Part shown: positions 23,516 through 36,192 of the stretch, one piece after another
How the letters are laid out: every line of letters starts with the position of its first letter
Numbering within the stretch: the stretch's first letter is position 1
From: Girardinichthys multiradiatus
Lineage: Eukaryota; Chordata; Actinopteri; Cyprinodontiformes; Goodeidae
Reading direction: 5' to 3'
Length of the DNA: 64,000 nt
NCBI RefSeq assembly: GCF_021462225.1
Contig: NC_061795.1
Coordinates: 50,336,880-50,400,879 of the forward strand
Position numbers and translations under genes: made by a program
The notes under the pieces: model-generated
What the model was told of the DNA's origin: nothing
What the model saw: the letters and a program-made list of their open reading frames with translations, nothing else
Databases searched by the model: none

Positions 23516-23546
23516 CATGGTCATAATGTTATGGCTAACTAGTGTA
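23516..23546. mobile_element. Isolated Tc1-type terminal repeat remnant
   Basis: TGGTCATAATGTTATGGCTA followed by ACTAGTGTA resembles the inverted terminal repeat of a common vertebrate Tc1 family (GGTCATAATGTTATGGCTGA..). No partner end or transposase lies within reach, so it is a solo end. Confidence 0.5.
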
Positions 23547-23691
23547 CAGTGGATTTGGTTCAAAGTATTTTAAAATATGAACAGAATATAGCTCAAACAG
23601 TAACTATTTGGATTACACTAGATCATTATGTGAAATAAGACTTTGACTGTGCCATAAATAGAAAATATGTGTGAATAGTACATATGTTCTT

Positions 23692-24358
23692 GTACTCGTC
23701 GTCTTCCGCTTATCCGGGACCGGGTCGCGGGGGCAGCAGACTCAGCAGAGACGCCCAGATGTCCCTCTCTCCAGACACCTCCTCCCTCCAGTTCCTCCGG
23801 GTGGAGCCCAAGGCGTTCCCAGGCCAGCCGAGAGACATAGTCCCTCCAGCGTGTCCTGGGTCGTCCCCTGGGCCTCCTCCCGGTGGGACGTGCCTGGAAC
23901 ACCTCCCGAGGAAGGCGTCCAGGAGGCATCCGGTATAGATGCCCGAGCCACCTCAACTGGCTCCTCTCGATGTGGAGGAGCAGCGGCTCTACTCCGAGCC
24001 CCTTCCAGTTGGCCGAGCTCCTCACCCTATCTCTAAGGGAGTGCCCGGCCACCCTACGGAGGAAGCTCATTTCAGCCGCTTGTATCCGTGATCTCGTTCT
24101 TTCGGTCATGACCCAAAGTTCATAATCATAGGTGAGGGTAGGAACGTAGACCGACCGGTAAATTGAGAGCTTCGCTTTTCGGCTCAGCTCTCTCTTCACC
24201 ACAACGGACCGGCACAGCGCCCCCATTACTGTGGCAGCCGCACCGATCCATCTGTCGATTTCCCGCTCCATTCTTCCCTCACTCGTGAACAAGACCCAGA
24301 GATACTTGAACTCCTCCACTTGAGGCAGGAACTCCCCTCCAACCTGAAGAGCACAAGG
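23692..24358 (-). pseudogene. RTE/Rex3-like LINE fragment, C-terminal region only
   Basis: The minus-strand frame 24319-23618 encodes MEEFKYLWVLFTSEGRMERE, LSRKAKLSIYRSVYVPTLTY, WVMTERTRSRIQAAEMSFLR, GHLYRMPPGRLP and RGRPRTRWRDYVSRLAWERL. It ends in the RTE 3' end CCCGGATAAGCGGAAGACG (minus strand, about 23693-23711). It is severely 5' truncated, starting after the catalytic FADD box. It is open for about 200 codons and less damaged than the copy at 5.2-7.3 kb, so probably a later insertion. It lies in the same transcriptional orientation as the host gene. Confidence 0.85.
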
Positions 24359-27300
24359 GTTTGCTTGCTTGTTTGAATAAATAGTTTTACATTAAATCTT
24401 TCTTAGATCACGTCATTAACAAATGTCCATGTAAGTTAATTTAGATATAACACATATAAAATCAATAGAAGACAATGCATGATATTCATGATAAAATAAC
24501 TTTTGGGTATATTTGAAAAAATAAGACTCCATGTTTTCATCTCTGGAAATGACCTCATAAGTCTGTCAGACCATGTGTAAACACACACCATCAGCAGCAG
24601 CAGGACATTGCTAATGTGAAAGACCAGCTGAGGTGAAATTAAATTAAGAATTACTTGTTATAGATTTCATACATGTTTGGATAAATAACTTGCTCAGAGT
24701 TACAGAAATTACTGTACAATAGTTTTGAACCACTCCTGAATTCCTGACATTTTTTTCAGACTTTCCTGTAATATTTTCCATGGTTTTGATGAATAAATTT
24801 CACATAATCCAACTCATAACCTTTTCATTGTCAGTTCACTACTCTTCCCTGACTGCAGTTATTCCGAAAACACTGGGCCACAATTTTGACAAAAGCTTCT
24901 TGTGAATCAAGGAGCTAAAATAGAATTTTATATATGTTGATTTTTAGATTCTTTGGCATTTTTGTAGATTCATTTAAAAATTGGAACAGTTGGTTGAATT
25001 GTATGTTGCAGTACCAGTAGCAAATGATCCAATTTAAAATTGCTTCTTTGCTAAATTATCTATATGTGGACACAACACTACTTGATCCTTGCGTTTAGGA
25101 GCTGTTTTATGGAAAAGCTATTTACAGATAAATGTTAAGTGGCTTAAAATAACGCTGCCTCAATTTAACCCATTCATTTAGGTCAGCTGACTAAAATATA
25201 AAGGTTTATCACTCCTAATTAAACCCAAATCACTGAATGACCTCCTGCTGGTGAATATTATTTATTAGAGTCATATAACTACATGATATGACTACCCACT
25301 TCATTCAAACCCAAAGAAGGTATTTTTATACATGAGCTAATGGTAATTTTGTATTGTGAATTATTTTATTGTTGAGCACACTTGCATGGAAAGTATCTTT
25401 AGTTATGTCTGGTTCAAAGCATCTCTTCTCATTGTGCAAATAATGTTTTATGTACAGGGTCCCTGACAAATAAATAATAAACTAAACTACATTTCCTTAT
25501 AGCAGATAGTTAGTAGATAATAGGGATCACTGTAAATTGTCAGATGTTAAAGCAGAAATGAAATGTTCAACTAGAACTGTAAGAATGTCCCCAGTCAGAA
25601 TGAAACGTCCAGTCAGGTTCTAAACACCTGAAATTGCAGGGGTATAAAATGGCAAAGGGATGAAATACCCTGCACCCTCAAACAAATAAAAAATTTTTCT
25701 GAAATTGAATGAAATAAATGATTTAATCTAAACAGCTGACACTTATTAACAACCTCTTCAACTACCTAACAACTACTTCATTCTGTAAGTTTAACTGACT
25801 TGGTTTTAAACTCTGATTAAAAAGTTTTCCTTTATTTTTCTGAGCACTGCATTTTTGCACAGTTCCATATTTGACTGCACTCTTGTCATCGTTTTCTGGA
25901 TCTAGATGGCAAGAAAAACGAGCCACTAGATTCCGAGAGATCACAACCATCCTGACACAAGTCGGAAGGGAGAAGCTAAGTGGGGCAATGTATTCCTCAC
26001 ATGGCTCATCAACTGCCTGTTGGTAAAATGAGGAAGCTATATTACCTTTATTATGGCTCATAGAAAATTCTTTCTGAAGGCGAAAATTAGCAGCTACTGT
26101 GTGTGTGTAAGATGAGATGGTGATTTAATTTGTAGGGGAAATGACACTTTCTTTGGTTTTTCCTGCAAACGTCTCTTACAGCCAACAGACTACACTATGG
26201 TTGTAGTTTCACTACTTTTGTTGAGTGCTAAAATTATCATCATGATCAGACAATTCTGTCTGTTCAAGAGGTTTTTACTCACTTCAATTAACAGTCTAAA
26301 TATTTCCCAGTATTGCAGCTTGTCAGTATAACGCTTCTAATGAAAACAGCTCTTGTTTTGAGTCTAATCGAAGTCTTTATCTTGCTGTGTATGTTGCTGC
26401 ATTTAAAACATGCGTCCAAATGTGAACAAATCACATTTTCTTAATCTTTATAGTCAACTGTGGCTTTTGTATGTATTGGGTTGAAGGATGTAGGAAATGT
26501 AGAGTGTGCAACTGCATGAGGAGAGAGGAAGTTACTTCCTGAAGTTACTTGTCTTTTCTCCATAGTTGCTCATCTCAGGCTAAAAGGTTAACATTCTTTA
26601 CCAAGTCCACAAGAATTCCTAAATGATTAAACAGGTTCTGCTGAATTAATCAGAAGATAAAGCCAGGTCCCCTGGCATGTTTGCCACTCTAAGCGTTCGT
26701 CATGCCGAGATAAGAAAGTCTTCCTCATCACAAACAGAGCAACTGCATAGTGTCTTATTTCACAATTAACATTATAATTGGGTTACGGCTGCAACATTTT
26801 AGCTGCACTGATGTCCATATCTGGTTTCCAGTCATTTAATAGATATTACAGTCAGTGTTCTGATGAGGCTCATTTGTCACATTAAAATAACGTTTTGATA
26901 TATATAAATAACAACTTATAATAATAACTTTGAAAATAACCTTAAGCAAGCAGCCCACATTTCTGTGGGAATCTTTTTTATAGGTCTGATGTAATATTCT
27001 AATCTAATCTTAAAGTCGTGTTTTCATTGGTTGAAGACAGAAAATCATCACAATTAACAGAAATTTAGGGTTGAAACATCAGTGTGGGGGGAATTAATCT
27101 GTATAATGTGTTTCACTCAGTGATGGAGTTACTGGAATAAATGAACTTTTTTATAATATTATAATTAATTAAATATGACTGTCCAACAAGCAGGCATTAA
27201 GCTGACCTATCTAGAGATCATCTTATATTCGCTACAGCATCAGACACACTTGAGACAAAATTTTTAGCAACCCCAAATGAAAACATCAGAGTTTTAAAAT

Positions 27301-29699
27301 TATTTCTTAAGTGCTCTGAACCAAAGCAAAAAATACTAAAAATAATTAAAAGCAGGTTTCTCAAAAATCCTTGGTTAATTCAAATTAATACAAACTTATT
27401 AACTCTTTACAGGCACCATTTTTCTTCTCTTTTTTGTCTCAAAAAAATAACCTAAAGGTCCCTGAAAGAACTCAGGTAGAAAACCACAAAGGAGTATATG
27501 ATGGAGGTGTGATCTGAAACCGATGTAGCTGGGGCAGTTTCTTCAAAGTCTTAAACAAAGGGCAGGAAAAGGACCCGTGACAAAGAAAAAGGATGAAAAG
27601 AACCAAGTCATGCATATGGAAGGACCTTTGCTGCCTTCATCTACCAGAGTCTCATTTCACATTCACATCTCCTCCTGAGCTATACCAGTTGCCCTCCCTC
27701 CATTTGGTGCAGAAGTGAATTGAGAGGGGCTCTACCTTCCTGACGATTTCTTTAGATTCCAACAAAACTGCTTTGCAGTAGCTTTAAGGTGCAAAGTACC
27801 CAACACCCCAACTCTTTGGTGGCTCAGCCTTTATCAGAAGTCTGTGCTAGAGGCAATGAGACCTGGGTCCTGACCTAACACACTTCAGCCAGTCTTCAGC
27901 AGTGAGAGATCTCCATTCTTTAAACCCTCCTCAGGAGGCAACAAACTGCATTTAACACTTTCACTTAGTAAATCGACCAGAAGAGTGAAATAGATTTAAA
28001 ATGAAATAAACTCACAGAGATAGTTTAACTACAGTTAATGCAGAAATATTTCACTTTAATAATTTGTCTTCCAGCCAATAACAACAAAGTTGAGGTCTGA
28101 AGTGTTTCCATTATAAATTAGATTCTGACATAAAAAGGTGATAAAATTCCTAAAATCTCAGTATTTAATACAACCCAAATGTAGAGAGAGCCAAAGGTGC
28201 CAAGTTCAATCCTTCAGTAAGTTCATTAATTTTTACATATATATCATCATTATCCTTGAATTGAACTGTGGCTCTTTTGGCCTGTGATACAAATGAAGCA
28301 AAATGTTAACTTTAACAACAACTGAATCGGTAAAAATATGTTAGCTGAATACTAAACCTTTGAAACCTATTCATGCTCTTACTACTAACAAAGCAAAACA
28401 CCTAAAGTTGTAACTAGAACATAAAGTAATTTCTGTTGCAGTATTTTTATGGCACACAGACAGTTGACAAACTTCCAGTTAATATCAGCAGTCAACTCGC
28501 TCTTTGTCTGCTGCCAAGAAACTCAGGCATCAATATCAGAAACCCACAATTATTTACATATTAATCAGCAGATTAACCTTCTCATAGAATGCTGTACATT
28601 GAAAAGAAGAAATAACATTCATTCACAAGAGTAATAAATCTGCTTTCATGACATCTGGAATCCTTTTTTAATTTACTTCAATCCACAGCAGACACCTGGT
28701 GCCAAAGCTGCTCAAATCTTTACATAATGGGGAAAATTAAAGAAGGGAAACACAAAACTGGCTTTTTCCGTCTCTGCCTTCTTGTTTTTACTCCAATGTT
28801 TCCTGTTGCCTGCATCTCCTCTTTTTATTGTGGAAAATAAAAAAATATTTGTGATTTTTACTGGTGGGCCAAATTATTTCAGTCAAGTTGATTTGAGTAA
28901 AATATTAACTATAACAGGTGGGTATTTTTTTTATTTAAAAACACGGATTAGTCGAACCCGTCCTGCTCATGTCAAAAAGACCATTTGTAACTCATTCATT
29001 CACTGTAAACTACTTTGTGATTTTATGTGATATAGTTTAGAACGTTTCACCAATTTAAAAGATGCAAAATTTTGCTCAAAGTTCCTCATTCCCTTCATCG
29101 ATGTAGTTTTGTTGGACTGCTTCCATCTAGCCTCAAGATCGACAACATTCAGCATAGTACAGTAGAAAACTGTGAGCATGCAGCTGAGCTGAAAAATACA
29201 TGACTTCAAGATGGGGAGAAGTTTCATTGATTCACAGCGCAAAGGAAAAAGCCACAAACACAATCAGTAAAGACCCACTGCATCGTGATGTCAGCCTTGC
29301 TGAACTCTAATTGTCCCCAAAGTTGGAAGAAAATCTCATCATTGTTGGAGTGAAACAGAGAGCAGAAATCTGAGAAATGGAGGCCAGCAGTCTATACGCA
29401 GACATGTTGTCCTGCACACAGTAGGATTTATTAAAAAAGCTATTTATCATGGTATTTTTCCAACAGACCAAAGCAAAAACGTCACTGAGAGAACTATTTA
29501 CTGCAGTCATCGATGAAACTGTAGAAAACTTCACATCCCAAACACGTGTCGTCTGCTTTATACTGCAGGCATATTGAATCTTGCTTATTTTCATAATTCA
29601 GATTAATTTTAATTTTAATTCAGCGAATAAATCCCACACGGCATCAGCATCACTGTAACATTGGTAATCTAGGGTTTCTGGTTTCTGGCCAACACCGTT
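24359..29699. other. Long quiet intronic stretch
   Basis: Over 5 kb of AT-rich sequence with no transposon end, coding motif or RNA gene I can name. Isolated ORFs such as 25762-26061 (minus), 28449-28634, 28782-29030 and 29000-29263 have no homology signal. Confidence 0.5.
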
Positions 29700-29835
29700 G
29701 TCAGAGTGGGCAACATGAACATTTTGGAGCAGCCCAGTCAGACTCCTGACCTCAATGTGATACAGAATCTGTGAAGGGAGCTGAAGATTAGGGTGATGGT
29801 AAAGAGGCTTTCGAACCACAGATATTTGGGGCTCA
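29700..29835 (+). pseudogene. Relic of a Tc1-like transposase around the catalytic Glu
   Basis: The frame near 29731-29825 reads QPSQTPDLNVIQNL-stop-RELKIRVMVKRLSN. This aligns with the Tc1 motif SPDLNPIENLWRELK. The catalytic Glu is Gln and the Trp codon is a stop. Only about 45 codons remain. Confidence 0.65.
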
Positions 29836-31599
29836 TCACCATAGATAAATCATCAGAAAACCATTGTGTGGGTTGATTATAATTTTTTCTTGTAACAAAT
29901 GTTCCCAATTTTAGGTCATCAGTTCTATATTTACTGTATGAGAACCCCACATTTTATCAGAAAGTGACATCTTACTGTAAAACACATGAAGCAAAAAATG
30001 TCTGCCTCTCTTTAAATTCTCCACAACTCACAGGAACAAGAAGATGTGATCAAAAGAGGAGTTTTCCCCTCACTTTTTAAAAAGACTCACTTTCTTCCCC
30101 TCTACTCCTCTAATCAGCTGTTCTTAGAAACACCCATTGGGAGAAGAGGCTGTTAATCCTGCACCCATCTGCTGCATCTAGCTTCAAAAAACTTGAATTC
30201 TTCCATTCCAGTAAAATTAAGCTGTGGAAGTGGGCTCTAAAGATGCAAGCACAGCTGCCAGCTACGTCTCACCCAAAGTCTGGGAGTTCCTGTGAAAACA
30301 GCTGGAAAAAAATGCATGAGGTTTCTTCTGAGGAGAATATTTTTATATAAGGCAAAAGCAAAACTTAATGGTTTACAGCGAAAGTAGTTATAGAAAAATA
30401 ATATTTGAACAAGGTCAGAGCTTTATTCAGACATTTTAAAGATGCTAATAGCTAAAGCACTGGAGATTTCAGTGTTACATTATCCAACAATTCAATCCAG
30501 CACTTTGTTCTCTAAATACAGGTTTGCCTGGTCTATAATTCCCCAACATATAACACAGCATGTTCTTGAAAAACTCTGTTGTTAGGCACTCCAGTGCAGC
30601 ATATTTTGTTCATTGGTGTCCTAATACAGTATGCAGACTTCACATTCATTTTTTATGTCTCCTTGTCTTGCTGATTTTTTTCTCACAATGTTCTGACATT
30701 GATTTTTATTTTAGACAATTTCATTTTGTTGCTGCTGCAGTCTTATTCATACCATGATGTCTATAGGTGATCCAGTAATGCTTAAATGGCCAAAACATGG
30801 GCTCTAAATAACCCCAGGTCAGCATAAATGTACCAAAAACCTATAAAAGAAAAATTACATTCTTCTCTTGGATTACTGGGATGTGGATTTCATTTTAATG
30901 TCCTGAATCCCAGCGTCATACATCCAACATCTTTTTCATTACATAAAAAGGAAAGAAGCAATTGCCATATTATAGAAAGCGTATTAAAATATTAATATTA
31001 AACTTAGTCCCAATTCAAACATTCTTTATGTAGAGAATTTCAGTAGAAGATGGAAAGTAATAATAAGTAGGTGAACTGAAAGTTAAAAGATAAAAAATGA
31101 TATACATATATTTGCCTGCCATGTCTGTGAACTTTGAAAGGGGCAAAAAAAAAATTCTCCTCTGTGTGAATTTTGTGTTCATCCCCCACCTCCATTCTGT
31201 CAGTTTTTTATGTTATGTATTCAAATGTTTGTAATAAATGTACACAGCATAGCAGTAAATAATTCAAAAGTAATTTATTCATTCCTTTAAATAAATTAAA
31301 CATGAATGTTTTAGCTGAAAGAAAACTGAGAATAATAAACAGAACCTTTACTAGAATTCATTGTATTTGAATTAGTTTGCATGTTTTATATAGCTGGGTT
31401 ATTTTCTACTTTTTAGGTCATCTTATTTCTACTACTTTAATGTTTTGCATTCGGTGGTTTCATTTAGATTTTATTAAAGCTGATAAATAAAGAAAAACTA
31501 TTGGATTATTTTTGTCATATTTGCTTTCACAGACAAACAGAAAACATCTCTGCTGCATTTCCTGTCCACTTACTGCTCCTGCAAACTTCTACCAGATAA
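29836..31599. other. Intronic, nothing recognised
   Basis: AT-rich. ORFs at 29738-29950 (minus) and 30560-30757 (plus) are unsupported. Confidence 0.5.
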
Positions 31600-33820
31600 C
31601 TTTCAGCTATCAATTTGTTTTAGATGACCAGTGAAGCAATGATTTCTGATGACTTTTATAGCTTCCTCTCCAGTGTTTACCCAGGTCTCTTCACCATCAC
31701 CCAGTCTGCCCTCAGCTTCTTTTGATGACCTTGTAGATAATTTAGGATTGAATATTGCAAAGCTGATGGATGACATTTTCCTGATAAAAAACAAAGTTTT
31801 GTCTTCAGAGAAAAAGGTACCATGGAGGAATGATCCTACAATTTGAGCTCAGAAAAGCTGAACACCTGTGAAAGAAACAAAGCTTCAGGTTGACTTTGAC
31901 ATTTACAATGAAAGTCGTATCTATAAACAGGAGTTAAAAAGAATTAGGCTGTTATATTAATAAAAGCACCAAAACTCCTTCCCACTTGACCCTGAACTCT
32001 GATCCAACAAGTCCAGCAATGACTGTAGCAAACCTGAGCGAATAAGACAAGCAGCATGTGGCTCCACCTCTGACAACCTGCTGATGTCTCCTGTGCCTCC
32101 AGAATCATTACAGCATCTAAATGAGTTTAACAAACTGATTTATGTGTCTTTGCCTTGCCGCCTTGATTTGTTGCCCACCAGGTTTTTAAAAACAATTTTA
32201 GCTTTGTTGCCCTTTGAAATATTACAGATAGTAAATATTTCCTTTAAATCAAGTCGTTCTCCACAGCTTCCTGAAATCTGCAGTGATCAAACCTCTTCAA
32301 AAGAAACCAAATCTAGATCCATCAATATTAAGTCATTCCAGGCACATATCCAGTCTAACATTTCAGGCAAAGATCAGTGAACAAACTGTTTATGAACACA
32401 TTTACTCTTCATGACAAAAAAATAATCTCCTCAGTGGTTTTCAGTTAGGCTTTAGACAGCATAGCACAGCACTGAGACAGCATTGGTAAAGGTTCTGAAT
32501 GATCTACATTTGATAGACAATGTTCCGAAGAAGGTCCAGCAGAGACTGTACTTCCTGAGGCAACTCAAGAAGTCCAACCTTCCACAGGAGCTGCTGGTCA
32601 TCTTCTACACTGCCATCATTCAGTCTGTCCTGTCTTCATCCATCTCAGTGTGGTTTGGATCACGAAGCAGAACAGGTCCAGACTGCAACGAACAATCAGG
32701 TCTGCAGAGAGAATCATCAGGGCTGACCTTCCTACCATCCAGGACTTATACACACACACATGTATTACTGGATCTCAGTGCTGTGTTTGAAACAGTTAAC
32801 ATACTGATTGATAGGCTGGAAATGGGCAGGATTGCCTGGTACAGTGCAAAGCTGATTCAGAACGTGATTTGCAGACAGGTTGCTTTGTGTCATTTGGTAA
32901 TTATAAATCTGGGTAAACTACAATTAAATTGTGGGAATCCTGAAGGTTCCAGTCATGAGCCACTTTTGTTTAACATCTACGTGATCCCAATAGCCCAGAT
33001 TATAGAGTACGACAGCATCTCCTATTATATGTAAACTGAAGAAACAACTTTAGACCTTCCACTACACTCAATCAGTGTGTTGATATGGATGGGTCAGAAT
33101 TTTCTCCAGCTTGATTCACATAAGACAGAAGGTTTTGGTCCAAAAAAATGAGAGGATCGAGATCTGTGCTCATTCAATTGGCTAGACCACGGAGTATGCA
33201 AGACACCTAGGTGACGTTTTGCACACAAATTCTAACAACCACCTAAAACCTGTTACTACTTCAGTTTACTATCTTCTTAAAGACATTGCCTGAATAAAAG
33301 GCATGCCAGGACTGAAAAACTACTTTTGCTTTTATTTTTCATAGATCAGAGTATATTACAGTATTATTGCAGTATTAGTACAGCTCATCCAAAATATTCC
33401 TACTAGGGTCCTAACCAACACCAGGAAATAACTCCAGTTTTTAAATTGCTGCCCTGGCTCGCTGTTTGTAAAAGCATTGACTTCAACATTTTGATATATA
33501 TCAATAAAGATTGATCTAAAGATTGATCTACATTCCTGAGTTACATGTCAAACAAAAACCAGACCTCTCCGGATTTCAGTCGCCTTCTTATTCAGGATTA
33601 AAAGAGTGAAAATGTATTGTTTACTGCAGCTTTTGACTGAAGAATCTCACTAATAAATTGTTTGTTTGATCATTGATGAGTGACTGAAGCATGAAAGTAA
33701 AGATTACATTTTAGCTTTTGTTTCTTTTTTGTTTTTTAAGCGTTTATTGTTTGTGTATCAAGATACCCTTTTTTGTGTAAAGCACTTTGCCTCGTAATAA
33801 ATAAACGTGCCTTGCTTCCC
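31600..33820 (+). mobile_element. Old L2-clade LINE with an internal Rex1 insertion
   Basis: Degraded but colinear L2 protein pieces run through the region. A linker (SFDDLVDNLGLNIAKLMDDI, KVPWRND; 31715-31842) is followed by the RT start (LKSAVIKPLQKKPNLDPSIL, about 32270-32330), SGFQLGFRQ.HSTAL (about 32437-32470), LLDLSAVFETVN (about 32766-32800), CGNPEGSSHEPLLFNIYVIP (about 32933-32990), and then scattered C-terminal motifs. A 3' end near 33770-33820 has TAAAGCACTTTGCC. Many stops and frameshifts mark an old insertion. It is a different and older L2 subfamily than the copy at 2.65-5.16 kb. Confidence 0.75.
32525..32751 (+). mobile_element. Internal Rex1 fragment embedded in the L2 RT
   Basis: AAGAAGGTCCAGCAGAGACT starts a 225-bp block that matches the Rex1 C-terminal region (QQRLYFLRQLKKSNLPQELL, VLSSSISVWFGS), as in the two other Rex1 copies in this window. 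It stops in the middle of coding sequence at ..CCAGGACTTATAC and contains no Rex1 3' UTR. L2 codons lie on both sides. Target-primed insertion should include the 3' end, so this block arrived some other way or lost its tail. Confidence 0.8.
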
Positions 33821-34516
33821 CAAGTGCACACTCAGATAACCTTGTGTCCAATATCGGTACACTTTTGCTTTTAAAAGATGAGATTCAGCCATGTAGGAAA
33901 ATAATATAGTGTTTCTGCCTCGTGTCTCCACAGCTGAAAGATGAGCTGACCTTGTGCTAACGAACAGAGCATTAAGGGTTGTGCCGTATGCCTCAGCAAG
34001 CAGCTAACAGGCTGAATTAGCAGATGCAATGCCTGCTGCTCAGCAACAGGGCACTTTCTGCTAAATCAGGTTATCCAGGACTGTGGGTGAGTGAGTATAT
34101 CTGATATGGTGGATGCCAGTTGATAAAGTGACAGCAAGGCAGTGACATAAGGATATAACTTGAAAAATTCTGAGTTAAAGAGAAAGATATAATTACAGAC
34201 TTTAGAAAGAACTCATCGTTGTAAAACAAGTAATCGAGACATACAATAAAAGCTAAACAAGTCCATAAATAATTGTTTTCTGTAATGAAGTGGAATGGTA
34301 TTTGGGAAAATATTGAGCACATGAAGAAAAGAAACGACAAAAAGGCATAAAAAATGAAGAATAAAGCTAAAAAATGTCAGCATTTAGAAAGCAATATTTC
34401 TCTTTATTATTTTTAAACGGTTTACAACAAATTGATGGCCTATAAAAATATTTTATCATTACCAAGGTATCCCAAAAAGCCCAACATACTGATGGCATTA
34501 GTGAAACACCTCTGAC
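33821..34516. other. Intronic, nothing recognised
   Basis: No coding or transposon motif found. The minus-strand ORF 34071-34340 is a hydrophobic chance frame. Confidence 0.45.
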
Positions 34517-34553
34517 TGCAGTACTTCCAGTGAACACCACTGGAAGTACTGCA
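34517..34553. repeat. Perfect 16-bp inverted repeat (hairpin)
   Basis: The arm TGCAGTACTTCCAGTG (34517-34532) is followed after the 5-base loop AACAC by its exact reverse complement (34538-34553). No T-run follows, so it is not a Pol III terminator. No mature-miRNA-like longer stem extends beyond the arms. Confidence 0.95.
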
Positions 34554-34679
34554 CCATGATCTGGAAGTAAAAAGAACATTTCACCATAACTCAACCAGGA
34601 CCAGATGTTCCTTACTAGATTTTTAACAAAGGAATCAACTGAATAATCAGAAGAGCTGTACAAGCACCAAAGGGCACTC

Positions 34680-34900
34680 ACAGAGAGCTTCAAAAAGACA
34701 GGTCCAGTTGACTCCTGTACACCTTCATTACACCAGACTCCACTGAAGAAGAAATTGCATTTTAAAACTTGTCTAACGGTCATTGCTGTAAGCCAAACAA
34801 ATACTGCTCATTACCCCAACAACACCGTACCAAAAGCTACTTTTGGAGGTGAGAACATCATGGTGTGGGGCTGTAGAATGGAGGTCTTCAACAATAGGTC
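34680..34900 (+). pseudogene. Possible Tc1-like transposase relic
   Basis: The plus-strand frame near 34800-34875 reads HYPNNTVPKATFGGENIMVWGC. This resembles the Tc1 block [14 protein letters not shown] that precedes the second catalytic Asp. The rest is unreadable and no inverted repeats were identified, so confidence is modest. Confidence 0.4.
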
Positions 34901-35898
34901 TGCCACCCCTCCATAGAGGTACTGCCGGGGAGTGGTTAGATTTTTGATTGATTAGACTTTTTCAAGTACTTTCAGTCAGAAATGCACACATTCACAGCCT
35001 GGTTCTTTGAAAATCTTTGCAAAGATCCACAGGCGCCTGAAATATGGAACAAGTGGAGCACTTATCCAGTTGGTCTCTTGTTTCTGCTCCCCCATTTTTT
35101 GACTCAGTGAAATCTGAGTACTCTCTGCAATACAAATTTACAAAGTCACTACTTCTCATTTTATCTTAACCTAAACTACCAAGCAAAAAATAAAATCTGA
35201 GAAAAAATTTCTAAATTTTAGTCTCACCACCCTTTACCACCGAGTTAGTTTATTTAGAAAAATAAGATTGCCTGATCCAAGAGTGAGCCCTTCATTCACA
35301 CAGTTTGCATCTATAAACAGAAAAGACAAAATGCACAGAATCTGACAGAAAGTGTCATACCATGCCACTCACCACAAATACGATAAAATACTTCAGAAAC
35401 ATTTCATTGTACTGCAGGTGAAGGCTGCAGGCAGCTCAGACCTGGGACCAATCTGCAACAGAGATGCCAGCAGGATCAACATGCAAACACATGCAGGTGT
35501 ATTTCAGTTTTTTTACCAGTTATAGAAACATGATCCCAGGGACCTTTAAAATGGGCTAATTAATCAGCATACAACTGCCCTGGCATCTTCAGCACAGAGG
35601 TGCAGTTTTCTAGACCTGTCAGCTGCCAAGATACCGCATGGCATGCTGTGCACCAGGGGTGCATTAATAGCTTATTCCATCGATGTTGCTTCATGAGCTG
35701 GTAAACCAGTGGTTTATACTGAAGATACATGTTTACAACAGACAGAGTATAACTCTTTTAATTGATGGTATTTTTTTGGGGTGCTGGGGAGTAATTGGCA
35801 TGATGGCCAGCAGGAGGGCAGAGATTGAATTAGACTTGTTTGTTTTAAGTCCTTTGTATGTGTGAACTACTTGTGTTATTACCAACATCTGATAAAAA
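34901..35898. other. Intronic, nothing recognised
   Basis: No supported feature. Short ORFs are unsupported. Confidence 0.45.
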
Positions 35899-35900
35899 TA

Positions 35901-36192
35901 TAGTATCTCACAAAAATGAGTCCAGATCCCTGATGTCGTCCTGGAGGAGTGGAAGAGGATTCCAGTGGCCACATGTGAAGCCCTAGTGAAGTCCATGCCC
36001 AAGAGAGTCAAGGCAGTGAAGGAAAATAATGGTTGCCACACAAAATGTTGACACTTTGGTTTGGACCTTAACGTCTACGTGTCGAGTTGTATCAACATTG
36101 TATCAAAGTGTCATACCTCCAGTCTGTGACAGAAAAGATATAATAAAATATTTCCACAATTTGCGGGGTATACTCACATTTCTGAGATAATG
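35901..36192 (+). mobile_element. 292-bp internally deleted Tc1-like element (MITE-like)
   Basis: The left end (TAGTATCTCACAAAAATGAG from 35901) and right end (ACTCACATTTCTGAGATAATG up to 36192) are imperfect inverted repeats flanked by TA. Inside, plus-strand codons at about 35930-36045 give PDVVLEEWKRIPVATCEALV and SMPKRVKAVKENNG, the C-terminus of a Tc1 transposase. The left end is joined almost directly to the last 40 codons, so roughly the first 90 percent of the gene is gone. It is non-autonomous and belongs to a different family from the other Tc1 copies here. Confidence 0.75.

Noticed and set aside
23671..24125. Plus-strand ORFs up to 121 codons rich in Pro, Ser and Arg
   Set aside because: Shadows of the minus-strand RTE C-terminal domain, which has clear family motifs.
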